This document shows positions 33,935 to 42,470 of a stretch of DNA of 64,000 nt, one piece after another; positions within the stretch are counted from its first letter, which is position 1; every line of letters begins with the position of its first letter. Below the pieces are notes generated by a model. It had not been told where the DNA came from. It saw only the letters and a program-made list of their open reading frames with translations, and ran no database searches. The translations under genes and the position numbers were made by a program. The stretch lies in assembly GCF_029051685.1 (NCBI RefSeq), contig NZ_JAACFT010000037.1, forward strand, positions 1 through 64,000. Reading direction: 5' to 3'. Source of the stretch: Bradyrhizobium sp. CSA207. GTDB lineage: Bacteria; Pseudomonadota; Alphaproteobacteria; Rhizobiales; Xanthobacteraceae.

Positions 33935-36268
33935 GTGGCGAATATCAACCAGAAAATTGCGCAGGAGCTTGGGGTTCGCCCGGAGCAGGTCGAGGCGGCG
34001 GTGACGTTGCTCGACGGTGGCGCCACGGTTCCCTTCATCGCCCGCTACCGCAAGGAAGCGACCGGTGCGCTCGACGACACGCAATTGCGCAACCTGGAGG
34101 AGCGCCTAGCTTACCTGCGCGAGCTCGAAGACCGCCGCAAGGCCATCCTCGAATCGGTACGCGAGCAGGGCAAGCTCGACGCGGCCTTGGAAGCGACCAT
34201 TCTCGCCGCCGACAGCAAGGCGCGGCTCGAAGACATCTATCTGCCGTTCAAGCCGAAGCGCCGCACCAAGGCGGAGATCGCCAGGGAAGCCGGCCTCGAG
34301 CCGCTCGCCAATAAGCTGATGGCGGAGCCTGCCAGCGATCCGAAACTCGTGGCCGAAGCCTTCGTCAACGCCGAGAAGGGCGTCGCGGATGCTGCCGCCG
34401 CACTGGACGGTGCCCGCGCCATCCTGGTCGAGCGTTTTGATGAGGATGCCGACCTGATTGGCGCTTTGCGCGAGGAGATGTGGACCAATGCGCGCATGGC
34501 ATCCAAGGTGCGCGACGGCAAGAAGACGGAAGGCGAGAAGTTCGCCGACTATTTTGATTTCTCCGAGCCACTGACCAAGCTGCCCTCGCACCGCATCCTC
34601 GCGATGTTCCGTGGAGAAAAAGAAGAAATCCTCGACCTCCAGATCCAGGCCGAGGCTGAGGCGCCGCCCGCGGGCGTGCCGGGCGCCTATGAGTTGAAGA
34701 TCATGAAGCGGTTCGGTATCGCCGATCTCAAGCGGCCCGGCGACCGCTGGATGATCGACACCGTGCGCTGGGCCTGGCGCACCAAGATCCAGGTGCATCT
34801 CAACATCGATCTGCGCATGCGGCTGTGGAATGCGGCCGAGACAGAGGCCGTGCGCGTGTTCGCCTCGAACCTGCGCGACCTCTTGCTTGCCGCGCCCGCC
34901 GGCACCCGCGTCACCATGGGGCTCGATCCCGGCTTCCGCACCGGCGTCAAGGTCGCCGTGATCGACGCAACAGGCAAGGTGGTCGACACTGCCGTGATCT
35001 ATCCGCACGAGCCGCAGCGGCAGTGGAACGAGGCGCTCGCGATCCTCGGCAAGCTGGCGCTGAAGCATCGCGTCGAGCTGATCGCGATCGGCAACGGCAC
35101 TGCATCGCGCGAGACCGACAAGCTCGCAGCCGACCTCGTCAAGGGCCTGCCCGACTTGAAGATGACCAAGATCGTGGTGTCGGAGGCTGGCGCGTCGGTC
35201 TATTCGGCCTCCGCCTTTGCTTCGCAGGAATTGCCGAGCCTGGACGTCACCTTGCGCGGCGCGGTCTCGATTGCCCGGCGCCTCCAGGACCCGCTCGCCG
35301 AGCTCGTCAAGATCGAGCCCAAGGCGATCGGCGTCGGCCAGTATCAGCACGATCTCGGCGAGGCCAAGCTCGCTCGCTCGCTCGATGCCGTGGTCGAAGA
35401 CTGCGTGAACGCCGTTGGCGTCGACGTCAACACTGCCTCCGCGCCGCTGCTCGCGCGGGTGTCAGGTGTAGGCTCCGGCCTCGCACAGAGCATCGTGCAG
35501 CATCGCGACGCCAACGGCCCGTTCAAGTCGCGAAAGGCACTGAAAGACGTGCCGCGGCTCGGGCCGAAGGCGTTCGAGCAGTGCGCGGGCTTCTTGCGCA
35601 TTCTCGGCGGCGAGGACCCGCTCGATGCCTCCGGCGTGCATCCGGAAACCTATCCGGTGGTGCGGCGGATTCTCAGCGCCACCAAGAGCGATATCAAGGC
35701 ACTGATCGGCAACAGCGATATCGTGCGCATGCTGAAGCCGAAAGACTATGTCGACGAAACATTCGGTCTGCCGACCATCACCGACATCCTGCGCGAACTG
35801 GAAAAGCCCGGCCGCGACCCGCGCCCGGCGTTCAAGGCCGCGGTGTTCAAGGAAGGCGTCGAGGAGATCAAGCATCTCAAGAAGGGCATGATCCTGGAGG
35901 GCACGGTGAGCAACGTCGCCGCCTTCGGCGCCTTTGTCGACATCGGCGTGCACCAGGACGGGCTCGTCCACATCTCGGCGATGTCGAAGACCTTCATCAA
36001 GGATCCCCGCGAGGTGGTGAAGCCCGGCGACATCGTCAAGGTAAAGGTGCTGGACTTCGAGGTCGCACGCAAGCGCATCTCGCTGACGCTGCGGCTCGAC
36101 GACGAGGTCGGCGAGAAGAAGGATGCGCCCGGCATGCAGCGCGACAATTCGCGCAACACCGCCCGCATGACATCGTCGGCGCCGCGCAAGCAGGAGTCCT
36201 CCGGCGGCGGCGCTCTCGCCGAAGCCCTGCGCCGCGCAGCCGAGAAGAACGGCGGCAAGCGGGCGTGA
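33935..36268 (+). CDS. tex: Tex-family RNA-binding transcription accessory protein
   Basis: 777 residues with GTG start at 33935. It carries the N-terminal Tex helical domain (GATVPFIARYRKEATGALDD), the YqgF/RNase H-like core (MGLDPGFRTGVKVAVIDATG; IAIGNGTASRETDKLAADL), helix-hairpin-helix repeats (NTASAPLLARVSGVGSGLAQ) and a C-terminal S1 domain (GMILEGTVSNVAAFGAFVDI, then GVHQDGLVHISAM). Tex binds nucleic acid and is a near-universal housekeeping factor affecting transcription and RNA fate. A Ser/Gly/Lys-rich tail of ~40 residues ends the protein. It is transcribed alone, and a family A palindromic repeat follows its stop. Confidence 0.97.
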   Translation: MANINQKIAQELGVRPEQVEAAVTLLDGGATVPFIARYRKEATGALDDTQLRNLEERLAYLRELEDRRKAILESVREQGKLDAALEATILAADSKARLEDIYLPFKPKRRTKAEIAREAGLEPLANKLMAEPASDPKLVAEAFVNAEKGVADAAAALDGARAILVERFDEDADLIGALREEMWTNARMASKVRDGKKTEGEKFADYFDFSEPLTKLPSHRILAMFRGEKEEILDLQIQAEAEAPPAGVPGAYELKIMKRFGIADLKRPGDRWMIDTVRWAWRTKIQVHLNIDLRMRLWNAAETEAVRVFASNLRDLLLAAPAGTRVTMGLDPGFRTGVKVAVIDATGKVVDTAVIYPHEPQRQWNEALAILGKLALKHRVELIAIGNGTASRETDKLAADLVKGLPDLKMTKIVVSEAGASVYSASAFASQELPSLDVTLRGAVSIARRLQDPLAELVKIEPKAIGVGQYQHDLGEAKLARSLDAVVEDCVNAVGVDVNTASAPLLARVSGVGSGLAQSIVQHRDANGPFKSRKALKDVPRLGPKAFEQCAGFLRILGGEDPLDASGVHPETYPVVRRILSATKSDIKALIGNSDIVRMLKPKDYVDETFGLPTITDILRELEKPGRDPRPAFKAAVFKEGVEEIKHLKKGMILEGTVSNVAAFGAFVDIGVHQDGLVHISAMSKTFIKDPREVVKPGDIVKVKVLDFEVARKRISLTLRLDDEVGEKKDAPGMQRDNSRNTARMTSSAPRKQESSGGGALAEALRRAAEKNGGKRA

Positions 36269-36279
36269 TGTCCTAACAT

Positions 36280-36342
36280 CTCCCCGCTCTTCCGCGGGGA
36301 GAGGTCGGAATTCGCGCGCAGCGCAAATTCCGGGTGAGGGGG
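36280..36342. repeat. Family A intergenic palindromic repeat after tex
   Basis: CTCCCCGCTCTTCCGCGGGGAG starts the element at 36280, followed by an inner stem around AATTCGCGCGCAGCGCAAATT and the end CCGGGTGAGGG. It begins 11 bases after the tex stop codon, so it may also end tex transcription. The 36269-36615 gap of about 350 bases holds only this element, the family B repeat at 36393-36478 and the promoter of the next gene. Confidence 0.75.
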
Positions 36343-36392
36343 GAGCCCCCGCGAGTTGAGCTGCTCAACGTACGGAGAGCTCTATCCACGTC

Positions 36393-36478
36393 GTCATTGC
36401 GAGTGCAGCGAAGCAATCCAGACTGCCTTCGCCGGGACAGTCTGGATTGCTTCGTCGCAAGGGCTCCTCGCAATGACG
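36393..36478. repeat. Family B intergenic inverted repeat
   Basis: The element has terminal arms GTCATTGCGAG and CTCGCAATGAC and inner arms GAAGCAATCCAGACTG and CAGTCTGGATTGCTTC, giving one long imperfect hairpin of about 86 bases. Closely similar copies occur at 46018-46102, 51695-51779 and 56117-56195. Confidence 0.8.
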
Positions 36479-36615
36479 AGGAGAGGGCGGGTCCGCGTCC
36501 CTGACTTCTGCGTCAGAATCTGGCGCATTTGTAAGTTGAAGGCGGCCGTCCATTCTTCTCATCTGATCCTTCTCGCGCGGCAGAACTGTCGCTGCGCAGC
36601 ACGGAGGATGCTTCG

Positions 36616-37116
36616 ATGAACAGCAGGTTTCTCAAAGGCCTCACCGCGGTGACGATCGCCGCGACGCTGGCGGTCGCTTCGCCGGTTCTCGCTCGAGGTG
36701 GAGGCGGCGGCTTTGGCGGCGGCGGGCACTTCGGTGGCGGCATGCACGCGGGCGGCTTCGGCGGAGGAATGCGCGGAGGCGGCATGCATGTCGGTGGCAT
36801 GGGCGGCGCCCATTTCGCCGGCGCCCGCTTTGGCGGACCGGCCTTCGGCGGCGCCCGTTTTGCCCATGTCGGCGGACCGGCCTTTGGCGGGCCACGTTTC
36901 GCGCATGCCGCGATCGGGCCGCGCTTCGCCGGCGCCGGCTTGCACGGCAGGCCTTTCATCGGCCGTCATGCCTTCTTCCATCACCGCCATTTCCGTCGTT
37001 TCGCCGTCTTCGGCGCGCCGTTTGTCTACGCCGGCTACTATGACGGCTGCTGGCGCAGGAGCTGGACGCCCTATGGATGGCAATGGGTCAATGTGTGCGG
37101 AGACACTTGGTACTAG
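36616..37116 (+). CDS. Secreted Gly/His-rich protein of unknown function
   Basis: 166 residues with a clear signal peptide (KGLTAVTIAATLAVASPVLA, cleavage about residue 26). The mature part is very low complexity: GGGGGFGGGGHFGGGMHAGG and similar repeats with regularly placed His and Met, then a basic HAFFHHRHFRRFAVFG segment. A compact C-terminal stretch with two cysteines closes it (GYYDGCWRRSWTPYGWQWVN, VCGDTWY). The His/Met pattern could bind metal, and the tail recalls small BA14K-like or lectin-like secreted modules. GGAGG precedes the start. It lies about 100 bases upstream of a two-component system. Confidence 0.7.
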   Translation: MNSRFLKGLTAVTIAATLAVASPVLARGGGGGFGGGGHFGGGMHAGGFGGGMRGGGMHVGGMGGAHFAGARFGGPAFGGARFAHVGGPAFGGPRFAHAAIGPRFAGAGLHGRPFIGRHAFFHHRHFRRFAVFGAPFVYAGYYDGCWRRSWTPYGWQWVNVCGDTWY

Positions 37117-37213
37117 CATCGCCGTACCGCACCATTGTCGCGATCGCCACCGGGCGGTTCCGCTCAGCCCCGGGACGGGATAGTCTGATGGCGATCGTCG
37201 CGCGGAGTTTGTC

Positions 37214-37906
37214 ATGACCGGAGGTCACCGCCGCATCCTGGTCGTCGAGGACGATCCGGAAACCGCAGGCCAGCTCGTCGAGGAATTGACGACCTCCGGC
37301 TACGACGTCGATCTCGCCGCCACGGGGCGCGAAGCCCTCAGCCACGGCGCCGCGCGCGACTATGCCGTGATCACCATCGACCGCATGCTGCCCGACATCG
37401 ACGGCATTACCGTGATGCGGCAATTGCGTGACGACGGCATCGCCTCCCCCTTCCTGATCATCTCCGCGCTCGGCGAGGTTGACGACCGCGTCCGGGGCCT
37501 GCGCGCCGGCGGCGACGACTATCTCGTCAAGCCGTTCTCCTTCGTCGAACTTCTTGCGCGGCTGGAGGCGCTCGGCCGCCGCAGCGAGACCATTGCCAAG
37601 GAGACGATCCTGCGGATCGGCGATCTCGCCGTCGACCTGATCGCCCGCAGCGCCAGCCGACGCGGCCGGAAAATTCCGCTGCTGCCGCGCGAGTTTCAGC
37701 TGCTCGAATATCTCGTCCGCAACGAAGGCCGCGTCGTCTCCCGGGCGATGCTGCTCCAGCATGTCTGGGACCTGCACTTCGATCCCTCCACCAACATCAT
37801 CGACGTCTATGTCGGACGCGTCCGCCGCAAGGTCGACGATGCCCAGGCCTATCCACTGATCCACACCATCCGCGGCATCGGATATTGTCTCCGTGCTCCT
37901 GGTTAA
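37214..37906 (+). CDS. OmpR/PhoB-family response regulator
   Basis: 230 residues. The receiver domain has the acidic pair ED13-D14, the phospho-acceptor Asp56 (ITIDRMLPD) and Lys in DDYLVKPFSF. The C-terminal winged helix is of OmpR type (LPREFQLLEYLVRNEGRVVS, RAMLLQHVWDLHFDP, TNIIDVYVGRVRRKVD). The gene overlaps the histidine kinase start by 14 bases, so the two are translationally coupled. Phosphorylated regulator should bind promoter DNA. Its targets are unknown, though the secreted Gly/His-rich gene just upstream is a candidate. The sequence resembles QseB/TctD-like regulators in rhizobia. Confidence 0.94.
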   Translation: MTGGHRRILVVEDDPETAGQLVEELTTSGYDVDLAATGREALSHGAARDYAVITIDRMLPDIDGITVMRQLRDDGIASPFLIISALGEVDDRVRGLRAGGDDYLVKPFSFVELLARLEALGRRSETIAKETILRIGDLAVDLIARSASRRGRKIPLLPREFQLLEYLVRNEGRVVSRAMLLQHVWDLHFDPSTNIIDVYVGRVRRKVDDAQAYPLIHTIRGIGYCLRAPG

Positions 37907-38966
37907 GACGCTCCGGTCCTCGACGTTCAGGCTGGCGCTGATCGCGATCGCGGCGTTCGGACTGATCGTCGCGGCGATCATGGCTTACGTCTATTTCGGC
38001 ACACTGGCCTATGTGCAGAGCCAGGTCGGCGACGCCGGCGACCACGCCGGCTTCAAGCACATGATCGGGCTCGCGATGACCGCGGTCGCCGTGCTGCTCC
38101 TGGTGCTGGCCGGCCTTGCCGCCGTGCTGGTGACGCGGCGCACGGTCGGGCGGATCGAACAGATCAATGCTACCAGCCGCGCCATCATGCTTTCGGGCCT
38201 GGACCAGCGTATTCCGCTGCGCGGCAGTCACGACGAATGGGACCGCGTTGCCGAAAACCTCAATCAGATGCTCGACCGCATCGAGACGCTGATGGGCGAG
38301 GTCAAGCAGGCCAGCGACAACGTCGCCCACGATTTGCGCACGCCGCTGACGCGGATGCGCGGCAGGCTGGAAAAGGCCTATCATAACCAGCGCAACGACG
38401 AGGCGGATGCCGCGCTGATCGGCGACACCATCGCCGATCTCGATGCCGTGCTCGGCATGTTCGCCTCCATCACCCGCATCTCGGAGATCGAGAGCCGCGC
38501 CCGCAAAAGCGCCTTTCGCGCGCTCAACCTCGCCGAGATCGCCGGCGAGGTTGTCGAGCTCTACGATGCCGCGGCCGAGCAGGTCACAACCCGGCTCAGC
38601 CTCGGCGGGGACCGCGAGGTGCTAATCACCGGCGACCGCGACCTGCTGTTCGATGCCATCGCCAATCTCGTCGACAACGCGATCAAGCACGGCCGCGCGG
38701 GCGGGCGGGTGAGCGTGACCTGTCGCAGCACCAATGAGGGGGCGGTGATCGCGGTTGCTGACGACGGCCCGGGCATTCCGGCGGATCAGCGCGATCACGT
38801 GTTCAAGCGCTTCTACCGGCTCGAACAGAGCCGCTACACCCCGGGCAACGGCCTGGGCTTGAGCCTCGTCGCGGCCGTTGTGCACCTCCATGGCGCCGCG
38901 ATCGCACTGCATGACAATACACCGGGCCTGGCGGTCCGGCTCAGCTTCCCGCCGCACCTGCCCTAG
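37893..38966 (+). CDS. Membrane sensor histidine kinase with a very short periplasmic loop
   Basis: 357 residues from a GTG at 37893, inside the end of the regulator gene. TM1 (~10-35) and TM2 (~54-78) are separated by only about 20 residues, so there is little room for a periplasmic sensor domain. A HAMP domain follows (TRRTVGRIEQINATSRAIML). The DHp box has His146 (DNVAHDLRTPLTRMRG). The HATPase domain has NLVDNAIKHG, DDGPGIP and NGLGLSLVAAVVHLHG. With so small a loop it probably senses a signal in the membrane or through a partner. It partners the response regulator encoded just upstream. Confidence 0.94.
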   Translation: MLLVKTLRSSTFRLALIAIAAFGLIVAAIMAYVYFGTLAYVQSQVGDAGDHAGFKHMIGLAMTAVAVLLLVLAGLAAVLVTRRTVGRIEQINATSRAIMLSGLDQRIPLRGSHDEWDRVAENLNQMLDRIETLMGEVKQASDNVAHDLRTPLTRMRGRLEKAYHNQRNDEADAALIGDTIADLDAVLGMFASITRISEIESRARKSAFRALNLAEIAGEVVELYDAAAEQVTTRLSLGGDREVLITGDRDLLFDAIANLVDNAIKHGRAGGRVSVTCRSTNEGAVIAVADDGPGIPADQRDHVFKRFYRLEQSRYTPGNGLGLSLVAAVVHLHGAAIALHDNTPGLAVRLSFPPHLP

Positions 38967-39334
38967 AGATCGATCACGCCGCGGCGTGCCGCATGCGCCA
39001 CCGCGTCGGTGCGGCCGGTGGCGTCCAGCTTGTCGAACAGCGAGCCGACATGGAATTTCACGGTGTGCACGGAGATGCCGAGCTCGCGCGCGATCATCTT
39101 GTTGGAGGCGCCCTCGGCCATCAGCGCCAGCACGTCGAGCTCGCGCTGGGTCAGTGCGATGTCGTCGGGCATGCTGCGCGAATGATAGGCGACAACTGCC
39201 GCCGCTGCTCGCTCGCCGGGCGCGGCGAGGCGAAGCCCGGCGACGCTGCCGAGCAGGGTGGCCAGCCGGTCGGCGAGGGCGGGATCGTCAATCTCCAGGG
39301 CGAGCACGATCTCCGGCGCGTTGTCTTCGCTCAC
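38963..39334 (-). CDS. LuxR-type HTH regulator with a reduced N-terminal domain
   Basis: 123 residues. The C-terminal half is a canonical LuxR/NarL helix-turn-helix (LTQRELDVLALMAEGASNKM, IARELGISVHTVKFHVGSLF). The N-terminal ~55 residues (EIVLALEIDDPALADRLATL, LGSVAGLRLAAPGE) look like a shortened receiver-like or degenerate domain without a phospho-acceptor aspartate. Its start codon overlaps the stop of the upstream pseudo-HtrA gene by four bases (39331-39334), so they are translationally coupled. The stop overlaps the 3' end of the kinase gene on the other strand by four bases. Confidence 0.88.
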   Translation of the reverse strand: MSEDNAPEIVLALEIDDPALADRLATLLGSVAGLRLAAPGERAAAAVVAYHSRSMPDDIALTQRELDVLALMAEGASNKMIARELGISVHTVKFHVGSLFDKLDATGRTDAVAHAARRGVIDL

Positions 39335-40197
39335 GCCTCCGGCCTCTCGCCGATCGTGACCTTGAAGTCGATCGGCTCGCCGCCGCGGCGCGCTGCGACG
39401 CCGACCACCGTGCCAACGCTCGCAGGTCCCAGCGTCCGCGACAGCGCGCGCACGCCGGACAGTTTTTGGTCGTTGACCGCCACGATGACGTCGCCCTGGC
39501 GGATCCCGGCCGCGGCCGAGGGGCCGGCCTTGTCGACGTTCATCACCATCGCTCCGACGCCGTCGTCGAGCCGCACCGGCTGGAGCCCGAGGCCGAGATA
39601 GCCGCGGGCGACGCGGCCGCGTGTTTCGAGCTGCGCCGCGACCCGCTCGATCGTCGCCGCTGGGATCACCAGCACCCGCCGCGGACCGAGCACGGCCATG
39701 CCGAAGGCTTCGCCCGCTGCATCGAGCGCGAGGCCGCCCTCCTGGCTGGGACGCAGGAGGACGTCGAGCTCGATCCGGGCATCGATGTCGCCGCCGCGCA
39801 GGCTGCGCCAGCTCTTGCCGGACAGTGATACCATTCCCAGCGCGGCGCTCGGCGTATCGCGGTTGGTGGCGACCACGACTGACAGGGCGCCGAGGGCAGG
39901 GACCGTGGTGGTCAATTTGATCGGAGCGATGCCGGTGTCGGCGCGCAACAAGGCGATGTCGGTCGTATGGTCGCGGCCGGCAATCGTGGCGGCCATCCGG
40001 CTGCCGTCGGCGAGGCCGATCTCGACCTCACCCTCCTCGGCCAGCGCCTCGTCGGCGGTGACAATGAGGCCGGACTTCCAGACGAAGCCGGTGGCGCGAG
40101 AGCGGTGCGAATGCACGGAAACGACGGACGGTGCGGCGCGCGCCACCAAGTCCGCAAGCGCGGATGATAGCGAGGACAGAGGGGTGAGGTCGGTCAT
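39331..40197 (-). CDS. HtrA/DegP-like S1C protein with PDZ domain, catalytically inactive
   Basis: 288 residues from the ATG at 40197, with AGGAG upstream. The trypsin-like fold is recognisable (VVSVHSHRSRATGFVWKSGL, RDHTTDIALLRAD) and a PDZ domain follows (GAMVMNVDKAGPSAAAGIRQ, GDVIVAVNDQKLSGV). The catalytic histidine (normally NNHV) is replaced by Glu50 in VTADEALA, and the nucleophile (normally GNSGG) by Glu153 in PSQEGG. Only Asp80 remains. There is no signal peptide, so it is probably cytoplasmic. It is likely a binding or sensing protein, coupled by a four-base overlap to the LuxR-type gene that follows. An intact HtrA is encoded at 42471. Confidence 0.88.
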   Translation of the reverse strand: MTDLTPLSSLSSALADLVARAAPSVVSVHSHRSRATGFVWKSGLIVTADEALAEEGEVEIGLADGSRMAATIAGRDHTTDIALLRADTGIAPIKLTTTVPALGALSVVVATNRDTPSAALGMVSLSGKSWRSLRGGDIDARIELDVLLRPSQEGGLALDAAGEAFGMAVLGPRRVLVIPAATIERVAAQLETRGRVARGYLGLGLQPVRLDDGVGAMVMNVDKAGPSAAAGIRQGDVIVAVNDQKLSGVRALSRTLGPASVGTVVGVAARRGGEPIDFKVTIGERPEA

Positions 40198-40383
40198 GGA
40201 AAGCTCCTGTAAGCTGTCATCAATCTGGGATGTCGCGGGTGGTTCGGAAACTGGCCGGATGGCCAGGACCTTGCTCCGTAACGCCACGGCCGACGAATAT
40301 GTGATTGGGAGCTACTCACGAGAACGTGTAGCAATTGCCAATTCCGCCGCATGGCCTCAACGATTTTCAGCGAGCCCTGACTG

Positions 40384-41349
40384 ATGAGCCTCGACCTCAC
40401 CCGCCGCACCCTGCTTCATCTCGCCGGCGCCGCCTCGCTTGCCGTAGCCGCCGCGGCCGCGGCGCGCGCCGAGGGAAATCCCCAAGGCGGCGGGCCAACC
40501 TATGCCAGCCGCACGCCGATGCGGGTCGGCATGGTGACGCTCCGGGTCAAGAATCTCGACGTGGTTGCCGACTACTATCGCGACGTGATCGGGCTCACCG
40601 TAATGGAGCGGTCGGGCACCGCCGCAAAGCTCGGCACCGCCGGGATCGCGCTGCTCGTGCTCGAGGCGCGTCCCAAAGCCGTGATCGAGCCGCGCGATTC
40701 AGCCGGTCTCTACCACACCGCCTTCCTGATGCCGACGCGCAAGGATCTCGCGCGCTGGCTGGTGCATGCGGCCTCGCATCGCGTGCGGCTGTCGGGCTTT
40801 GCCGATCATCTCGTCAGCGAATCCGTCTATCTCGACGATCCCGAAGGCAACGGCATCGAAGTCTATGCCGACCGCGATCCCTCGCAATGGCAATGGAGCG
40901 AGGGCGTCGTGAAGATGGCGTCCGACGAGCTCAACATTCCCGACCTCTTGTCGCTGACGAATGCGCGCGTTGCCGATTATGCCAAGGCGCCGGACGGCCT
41001 GCGTATCGGCCACATGCATTTGCGCGTCGGCGATCTCGCGCAGGCGGAAAGCTTTTATCACGGCACGGTCGGCCTCGACCCGACCCGCCGCCGCAACGGC
41101 GCCGCGTTCCTGTCGTCGGGCCGCTATCACCACCACCTCGGCATGAATGTCTGGCAGAGCCAGGGCGCCGGCCAACGCGACGATGCCACCACGGGGCTCG
41201 CCTGGTTCTCGCTGGTGACGGAGAAGCAGGACCTGCTCGCCGCACAGGAAGAGCGCCTGCGCAAGGGCGGCGCGGAAGTCACGGCGCTTGTGAATGGCGT
41301 CGAGGCTATCGATCCCTGGGGTACGCGGGTGCGTCTGCTCAAGGTTTGA
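40384..41349 (+). CDS. VOC-family (glyoxalase/extradiol dioxygenase-like) protein with Tat signal
   Basis: 321 residues. The N-terminus is a Tat-type signal (LTRRTLLHLAGAASLAVAAA), with probable cleavage after ARA near residue 30. Two vicinal-oxygen-chelate units follow, as in CatE-like 2,3-dioxygenases: VGMVTLRVKNLDVVADYYRD through EGNGIEVYADRDPS, and IGHMHLRVGDLAQAESFYHG through YHHHLGMNVWQS. Candidate metal ligands in the second unit are the histidines of GHMHL and HHLGMN, but the usual final Glu is absent in DPWGTRVRLLKV. The first unit has Met where the first His is expected. Export of such a protein is unusual. Substrate unknown. Confidence 0.82.
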   Translation: MSLDLTRRTLLHLAGAASLAVAAAAAARAEGNPQGGGPTYASRTPMRVGMVTLRVKNLDVVADYYRDVIGLTVMERSGTAAKLGTAGIALLVLEARPKAVIEPRDSAGLYHTAFLMPTRKDLARWLVHAASHRVRLSGFADHLVSESVYLDDPEGNGIEVYADRDPSQWQWSEGVVKMASDELNIPDLLSLTNARVADYAKAPDGLRIGHMHLRVGDLAQAESFYHGTVGLDPTRRRNGAAFLSSGRYHHHLGMNVWQSQGAGQRDDATTGLAWFSLVTEKQDLLAAQEERLRKGGAEVTALVNGVEAIDPWGTRVRLLKV

Positions 41350-41414
41350 TCGGGCGCGCGAGCACTGCTAATACCCGCGCAGCACAACCTGATTTTAAGG
41401 GATCTGCACCCGCC

Positions 41415-42290
41415 ATGCGCGATTTCCACGGCGTCTTTCCCTATCTCGTCTCGCCCGTCGATGCCGACGGCGCGGTGCGGACCAATGTGCTCGGCAAGCT
41501 CTGCGACGATCTGATCGGCGCCGGCGTGCACGGTCTGACCCCGCTCGGTTCGACCGGCGAATTCGCCTATCTCAATGCCGCGCAGCGAACGGAGGTAGTC
41601 CGGACCACGATCGAGGCCGCGAACCGCCGGGTGCCGGTCGTGGCCGGTGTGGCCTCCACCTCCACAGCAGATGCGGTGGCGCAGGCCAAGACATACGAGA
41701 AGCTCGGCGCCGACGGCATTCTGGCGATTCTGGAGGCGTACTTCCCGCTCGCCGACGCCCAGATCGAGTCCTATTTCCGCAGCATCGCGGATGCCGTGGA
41801 CATCCCCGTCGTCATCTACACCAATCCGCAATTCCAGCGCTCCGATCTCACGCTCGACGTCGTCGCCCGCCTCGCCGAGCATCCGCGCATCGGCTACATC
41901 AAGGACGCCTCGACCAATACCGGCCGGCTGCTCTCGATCATGAATCGCTGCGGCGATTCCCTGCGCGTGTTCTCGGCATCAGCTCACATCCCCGCCGCGG
42001 TGATGCTGATCGGCGGTCTCGGCTGGATGGCGGGCCCGGCCTGTGTTATCCCGCGCCAGAGCGTCGCGCTCTACGACCTCTGCAAGGCCGCCCGCTGGGA
42101 CGAGGCCATAGCGCTCCAGCGCAGGCTGTGGCGGATCAACGAGGCCTTCGCCCGCTTCAATCTCGCCGCCTGCATCAAGGCGGGGCTTTCGATCCAGGGC
42201 TACGACGTCGGCGATCCCGTCCCGCCGCAGGCCGCGCTCAACGCCGAGCAGCGCAAGGTCGTCGAAGCGGCGCTGCGAGACCTGGCATAG
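41415..42290 (+). CDS. Dihydrodipicolinate synthase/N-acetylneuraminate lyase-family aldolase
   Basis: 291 residues from the ATG at 41415. It has the DapA-family (beta/alpha)8 features: GVFPYLVSPVDADG, the GLTPLGSTGEFAYLN substrate loop, VIYTNPQFQRSDLT around the active-site tyrosine, and the Schiff-base lysine in IGYIKDAST. The family joins or cleaves pyruvate adducts. This member is unlikely to be the lysine-biosynthetic DapA, since it lies away from such genes and lacks typical DapA flanks; it may be a catabolic lyase or dehydratase. It follows the Tat-exported VOC gene by 65 bases and could be co-transcribed. Confidence 0.88.
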   Translation: MRDFHGVFPYLVSPVDADGAVRTNVLGKLCDDLIGAGVHGLTPLGSTGEFAYLNAAQRTEVVRTTIEAANRRVPVVAGVASTSTADAVAQAKTYEKLGADGILAILEAYFPLADAQIESYFRSIADAVDIPVVIYTNPQFQRSDLTLDVVARLAEHPRIGYIKDASTNTGRLLSIMNRCGDSLRVFSASAHIPAAVMLIGGLGWMAGPACVIPRQSVALYDLCKAARWDEAIALQRRLWRINEAFARFNLAACIKAGLSIQGYDVGDPVPPQAALNAEQRKVVEAALRDLA

Positions 42291-42470
42291 CCATCTACCA
42301 AGCGGCTATATGCCCAGGGAACGCGCTTTCCAAAGGGCAAACCGCTCCAATTTGCCGGCGCACAGAAACTTCCGTTCGACTGCTGCGTTGCCGCGTGAGC
42401 CGACGTCAGGCCCGGCACCTGATGCATTTGTGCTCGAGCAAAACTCTCTTGCAGCACGCGGTGATTGCCC

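Noticed and set aside
34825..36276. A 483-residue frame overlapping tex
   Set aside because: Arg-rich translation in another frame of tex with no domain; tex itself is complete and well conserved.
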